A DNA stretch of 64,000 bases from Amyloporia xantha (Eukaryota; Basidiomycota; Agaricomycetes; Polyporales; Adustoporiaceae): the NCBI GenBank assembly GCA_036971615.1, contig JAYKKR010000008.1:620001-684000 (forward strand). The letters run 5' to 3'. The notes under the pieces were generated by a model, which ran no database searches, was not told the origin of the DNA, and worked only from the letters and a program-made list of their open reading frames with translations. Positions 58,964-64,000 of this stretch are shown here, piece by piece; the stretch's first letter is position 1, and each line of letters begins with the position of its first letter. A program made the position numbers and the translations under genes.

Positions 58964-60621
58964 TCAACGCAGCCACAGCAGAACAAAAACACACCTCAGG
59001 ATACCTCGTTTGTGTAATGTAGGTATCTGAGACTGCACCAGTGTTTCCAATAGAGCCGAGACTTTATTACGAAGGAACACAGCAGCACCTTCGTCAGATC
59101 GGACTGTAAATTTAACCTTTGTGAGCTTGTCAAATACAGGGCGGATAAAGATGTGGTCCAGTTGAGAACACCAGCCATGGAGCAGCCTGGTTACGATCGC
59201 GTTAAGCTCTTCAGTTCCGTTGATATTCATGGAACGAACATCGAGTTCTATGACGATCTCGCTGATATCTTTGGAGGTGAGCTGAGAGACGAGCTGAATT
59301 ATGCGGCCAGTATTGAAATCCACATCGTCGATTTTTATGTAGAGCGCAAATTCCGTGAGCTTTGTGTTATGGGAAATATCGATCGGATACTCTGGGAGCA
59401 TGAATCAGACAGCTGCGAGGATTGAGCAAGGAGTCGTGTGACTCACCGCCGGGCACCAGGCATAGGTCTAGGTGTCGAAGTGCAACAGAAGACTGAAGGA
59501 AACGCTTAATACTTCCGGACAGAAAATCTCTGTGGCATAATGGATTTCCGACTAGGCCCAGGCGCACGGAAGTCAGCTTTGCAGAGATGCCCATGGACAG
59601 GAAGAAGCCTGTGATGTCGTCGATAGAAGTCCTGTCCAAGTCATAGAGGGTGACATCCGAGAGCGACATCTTAAAAGCGTATCCGCGTCGAAATACAGCA
59701 CGATCGAAATGATGTGTCTCAAAGCGCACTCTGGCGCATTCGAGCCGCTCCAGGTTGGGGAGGGCGGTGGCGCAGATGAGCCGGCCGAATGTGGCAATGG
59801 AAGGGAACGTGACGTCATCGAGATCGAGCCATGTGATCCCGGTGAACGTTGCCAGATTGCGGAAGATGTCCGGCGGTATTCCCCAGGCTGGCCACTCTGC
59901 GTGCTCGATGGAAAGGTACACCGTGTTTGTCCACCTTCCGCCCAGCATCGATGCAAATGTGGCCAGGTGTGGGATGGATCCTCGCCCCTCAATGGTCACG
60001 TAGTGCGGTCCTGTCCAGGTGCTTTTCATCCTTCCTATGCGCACCACCTCCTTCCGATTCGAAAAAGTAACATGATCTTCTCCATATTCCGGCGGAACAT
60101 ACTTATAAACCCTTTCGTACCACACGTCTCCAGAGTAGGCATCACCGTACGCTACCAGCGCATCCAGGTCACGTCGCAAGTAGGAAACGATGTGGTCCCA
60201 AAGTTCAGGTGGAAGAAATCGAGGAGTGGGCTGCAGAATAGGTGAGTTGTATTCGATAGCTTTATGTAAATGTACCTGCCTCCCTTGGTTTCCTTGCCCT
60301 TCTTGCCACGGGGCCGTTCCACCCTGTCAACTTCATCTTTTTCGCGCTTCTCTCGTGCTCCATCTCCAATAACCTCGGTATGACGCCGACGTCGAGCTGT
60401 TGTAATCGCCCCGGGGACACATTACTGCGGTCCAGCACCGCTGGTATGTTGATCATGGCGATATCAGATGGACCCTCCACCAGCAGTGAGTCGGTGTCCT
60501 TGTACCCGTGCGCAATCATCGCGGTGCTCGTTTTTGTGCTGTTCCGTAATATGACCTCCAAGGGGGTTGGATCACTTCCCGTCGGATTTGTACTTGACGC
60601 TGAAGGATCCTTGTGATCCAT
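58964..60621 (-). CDS. F-box protein B3
   Basis: Exons: 5' exon from about 60621 (MDHKDPSASSTNPTGSD) with an undetermined donor, main exon 60230-59447, and last exon 59391-58964. This is the most intact of the three type B genes: the 5' exon is open without the base loss seen in B1, and the C-terminal exon lacks the B2 stop. It carries the F-box FLPPELWDHIVSYLRRDLDA and Leu-rich strands. Differences from B1 include FDRAVF against FNRAVF and KMSLSD against KMWLSD. Confidence 0.7.
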
Positions 60622-62280
60622 GGGCAAAGAATAGTGCTCGGTACGCGTAGTCAAGGAGTATGGCGATCGGATGTGTGCTCTCTAAAGTACAGAGAGTGAA
60701 TTCCAGGAACTTGCAGGTCAGACTGCGGTCCTGCGTAATCGGTGCATATATAACTCATCTGTCAGAGACCACAGCCTCATGGCAGTGTCTACTAGACGCA
60801 GAGTGTCTAATTCGGTTCTCCGATACACATGTGAACGGTATGTTCGGCTCCAAGTTTCTCTCATTCTTGTCTCTGTTCTACCTACTCAATATTTCTTCTC
60901 AGCGGCCGTGTCGTCGCGAGTTACGGCGCGCGGCACGTTTTGACACGATGCCTCCATGAAAGGGATCAACCACATTTCGAGCACTTGAGACCAGCGGTAT
61001 CTCCAGGACAGCCCCCCAGAAGGCGACAAATACCCCTCGATTTCTGATTCGAAGCTTAAAAGAAGCTCTTAATTAAACCAGCCCCCTGCGTATAAGAGCG
61101 CTCGAAGGCTATCCTGTGACCACCGGCGAAATTCGCGCACCAGCAGAGTACGTGAATGTATCTGCTGCAGGTTTAGAATGTTGTATTATCTTTCCTTGTC
61201 GCGGTCTACCGCCACGGAGGTACTATCATTGCAGACGACAAGGTTTCATCGGTACGCCGACTACACGCCGCCCTCCAACATCGCAGCACAGTTTACGCGT
61301 TTGTGAAGCGGCGAATGCATTGACTCATGTTGCGGTGGCTATGAAGTTGGCAGTGCACGTGTCAAATTTGTGGCTGACTAGCATGTACCAGATACCACCG
61401 CTTGGCTTATCGACCGGGCGTCCTAGTGTGGTCGGTATAGCCTCAAAGAAGACCTGAAAAGGCCTTGCAACGTGCACATCGATTTCACGCGCCCGTCATG
61501 CTCCGCGGATGCTTCCTACACCGCTTCGATGAAGCGCTGGAGACTCTGGATCACGTCAACGCTGTCTTCGTCACCCACATACAACTACAATTAGGCCTTG
61601 CTCCTCTATGCGCTGATCATCTCTGTTTAGACAATCCGGTGAGCTGGACCGTTCTCTCTGCCATTCCTGCACTGGTCGTTAGCTGTCTTCGTAGATGAAG
61701 AACACTAGTAGCGTTCCAACTTCAGGTTCTAATATCTCGTGTGTTATTGTGCATTCAGTCTATTCCTTGTACTGCCTCGGCGAAGCATCTGACAGCGCTT
61801 CAAGGCCACTCTTCCGGTCACAGAACCGACTGTTATATTCACACAACCGTATACATCCTGCGGAGTCCCACAAGGTCGAGATGTTATCCTGCTGTTCTGC
61901 CCTTTCGCATCATTGAACTGCCAACTGTCAGCCTCAGCCCTTTTTGGGAGCCGCATTCCATTCAATAGCACCTGTGTCGATACGTCATATTTGGGAAAAT
62001 ACCTGTACCCGCACATTTGCTAATCTATCCATTGCAAGCAAGAAATGCACACCGCCTTCCTCCACGCTTCGAGAAGCCCTCCCCTCCGTCCCCTCCGTCC
62101 CCTCCCAACCCACCTCATCTCGTGAATGTGCTTCCCCACAAAACGCACAAAGAACGCCCTCTCCGACGACTCCTCCGCCCCAAACAGCCCTCTAACAAGG
62201 ATTTGAAGCCTACCTCTACGCCCTCCGCTCCCCCATCCTCTGCCCTCGCACCCGTTACCACTCCCGCACCCGCCTCAGCT

Positions 62281-62950
62281 ATGGCCCCCAAGATTGCCAT
62301 TGTCATCTACTACATGTACGGCCACATCGGCAAGAGTTCGTACCCCGTACCCCCCTCCCCCCCTTCCCCCGTCTATCCCGCTGACCCTCCCTTCCTTCAC
62401 CAGTGGCCGACTCCGTCAGGGCCGGCGTCGAGGGTGCCGGCGGCGCAGCGACCATCTACCAGATTGCAGAGACCATCCCCGAGGACATCCTCGCCCAAAT
62501 GGGCGCGCCCCCCAAGCTCCCCTACCCCGTCCTCGCCCCGGCCGACCTCCCCCAGTTCGACGGCTTCATATTCGGTGTCCCCACCCGCTACGGCACCATG
62601 CCCGCCCAGTTCAAGGTACGCCCGTGTCCCTCTCCCCCCGTCTCCGCCCTGCATACATGCTACCCCCCGCTCCCCCAGGCCTTCTGGGACGCCACCGGCG
62701 CGCTCTGGGCCTCCAGCGCGCTCGCGGGCAAGTACGTCTCCGCGTTCGTCTCGACTGGCACCCCCGGCGGCGGGCAAGAGGTCACCTGCTCAACATGATC
62801 TCCACCTTCGTCCACCACGGCCTCATCTTCGTCCCCCTCGGCTACAGCGAGACCTTCGGCCAGCTCGCCAACCTCTCCGAGGTCCGCGGAGGTGAGTGAC
62901 TGCGGTTTGGCGCGCATATATGCAATGCGCCGTGGCTGATCGCCTGTGTG

Positions 62951-63012
<62 letters not shown>

Positions 63013-63155
63013 ACTCGTGCGATGCAGGCTCGCCATGGGGCGCAGGCACGTTCGCGGGCATAGACGGCTCACGCTTGCCCAGCGAGCTCGAGCTCGAGGT
63101 CGCCAAGAGGCAGGGCGAGCACTTCTACAGCGTGCTCGCCAAGGTCAAGTTCTAG
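62281..63155 (+). pseudogene. NAD(P)H:quinone oxidoreductase (WrbA/Pst2 type), copy 2, frameshifted
   Basis: Exons 62281-62335, 62404-62615, 62679-62891 and 63028-63155 mirror copy 1 at an offset of 18171. No coding difference from copy 1 was seen. The same one-base frameshift follows GGQEVT near 62783-62791, so the break is older than the duplication or arises from one shared sequence error. About 200 bp upstream, copy 2 has two extra bases in a CCGTCCCCT repeat (near 62082), changing the frame of the Pro-rich leader relative to copy 1. Confidence 0.85.
62951..63011 (+). repeat. CTTT microsatellite in intron 3 of quinone reductase copy 2
   Basis: Sixty-one nucleotides of uninterrupted CTTT repeats, the same length and position as in copy 1. 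Tetranucleotide arrays normally change length fast, so equal length marks the duplication as very young. Confidence 0.95.
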
Positions 63156-64000
63156 AGGCGACGATGATGCATCGTGATCGTGTACGGGTCTGAACTATTG
63201 TCGCAAGGTTGTTGTATCGATACATACTCCTATATTCATTTTCTCAGTCTGCGAGCATTCGCGGTGACTGCGGGTGGTCGTGAGCTGCGTGCGCGAGCGC
63301 TGTGTTCGATACTCGGTGCCGGCTCTGGACCGGGGACCAGGGTATCGCTCAATCGTGTATGTAAGGAAGGTTTTATGCGCTTGCAGTTCATCCAGGTCCC
63401 TGAGGCTTGATGTCATGTGTCAAGGAAACACCCCAAGCAATGGTCAAGTTGCTGAAACGTGACAAGTCATTGCATGTTCAGGCTTTTGGTAAGCACTACA
63501 GAACGTCAAATTTGTGTACCGCCTGTTCGACGAGTCGGCTTATCGTCGACGGTGCCACGAAATGATACATCTTTAAACTGCATTCATGAAATTGGGAGTG
63601 AATATCCCATCAACATCCAAAAGTTGACAGCTGCGAGCTATTGCTGAACCGTGTATGTACGCGCTAGCGACACACGAGTAATCCAACGACACCTTGTATC
63701 CACATCGAATATCTCCCAGTAGGATTATCAGGCCTGCAGAGGAGCCCATGGTCTCGGACGCAGGCCTGGTAGGTCTCATCGCCCTGCCGGTCTCACCTGC
63801 AGCTGACGACTCACACTTGCGCATATTCGGGAAAACAAGTAACATTGGTATACTGCGCCTCTGAAAGCTAGTGTAACGTTTGGCCCGAATGATGCACTAC
63901 TACCAGGCATGGGACACACATCGATGAGAACGTGATGCGGATGAATATACACTCCATACCTCCCTGCGAGACAGGATGGCTCGTGCTCTCATCGAACGCC

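Larger units (their letters stand above)
52932..64000 (+). repeat. Segmental duplication, copy 2
   Basis: Second copy of 33384-45829, with F-box A2, F-box B3 and quinone reductase copy 2. It lacks the hAT-like element and keeps the single target sequence CTTCGTCA at 61566-61573. Its left flank (52800-52931) is the F-box B2 unit, so a type B unit precedes a type A unit here. It is still matching when the window ends. Confidence 0.95.

Overview
The window is genomic DNA from a filamentous basidiomycete, most likely an Agaricomycete and possibly a polypore. Genes are split by many introns of about 45-70 bp with GTRNGT donors. The gene content fits: an F-box family of the LPPELWDHIV type, a Plavaka-type transposase, a DUF6532 protein, a TET/JBP-like dioxygenase and a Heh1/Man1 protein. 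No operons, rRNA genes or CRISPR arrays were seen. Every name comes from motif recognition; no search was run.

Region 1 (1-12690) is transposon territory. A 2-oxoglutarate/Fe(II) dioxygenase gene resembling the TET/JBP DNA-base hydroxylases (1-1822, 5' end outside the window) is followed by a DUF6532 gene (1897-3843) and a CTCTGAG-rich subterminal tract ending in GTTTTTCCTGATGT. Directly after that end comes the 5' half of a second dioxygenase copy on the opposite strand (7042-4320). This creates a 1292-bp inverted repeat and looks like an element inserted into its own relative. Beyond a 58-bp palindrome and a 2-kb pyrimidine-rich repeat field lies a frameshifted Plavaka-type transposase (9434-12460). 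It ends with the same 14-base motif and has landed in a glutathione S-transferase relic.

Region 2 (13165-29784) is mostly ordinary chromosome: a RING/coiled-coil E3 ligase candidate, a WD40 protein with a C-terminal membrane anchor, an unrecognised helical protein, a long Ser/Pro-rich protein of an Agaricomycete hypothetical family, and an inner-nuclear-membrane Heh1/Src1/Man1 homologue with a 17-bp hairpin just upstream.

Region 3 (29800-33383) is gene-poor. It holds a tRNA-like pol III promoter relic, a 23-bp tandem repeat, a GACGA-rich simple repeat, and a third GTTTTTCCTGATGT terminus.

Region 4 (33384-64000) is a near-identical tandem duplication with a 19.5-kb period. Each copy carries an F-box gene of type A, one of type B, and a WrbA/Pst2-type quinone reductase gene. 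A further type B gene (B2) sits between the copies. Both quinone reductase copies carry the same one-base frameshift and the same 61-nt CTTT microsatellite. Copy 1 alone carries a 1397-bp hAT-like element with perfect 17-bp terminal repeats and 8-bp target duplications; copy 2 preserves the empty site. The two copies may be a very recent duplication or two unmerged haplotypes of a dikaryon.
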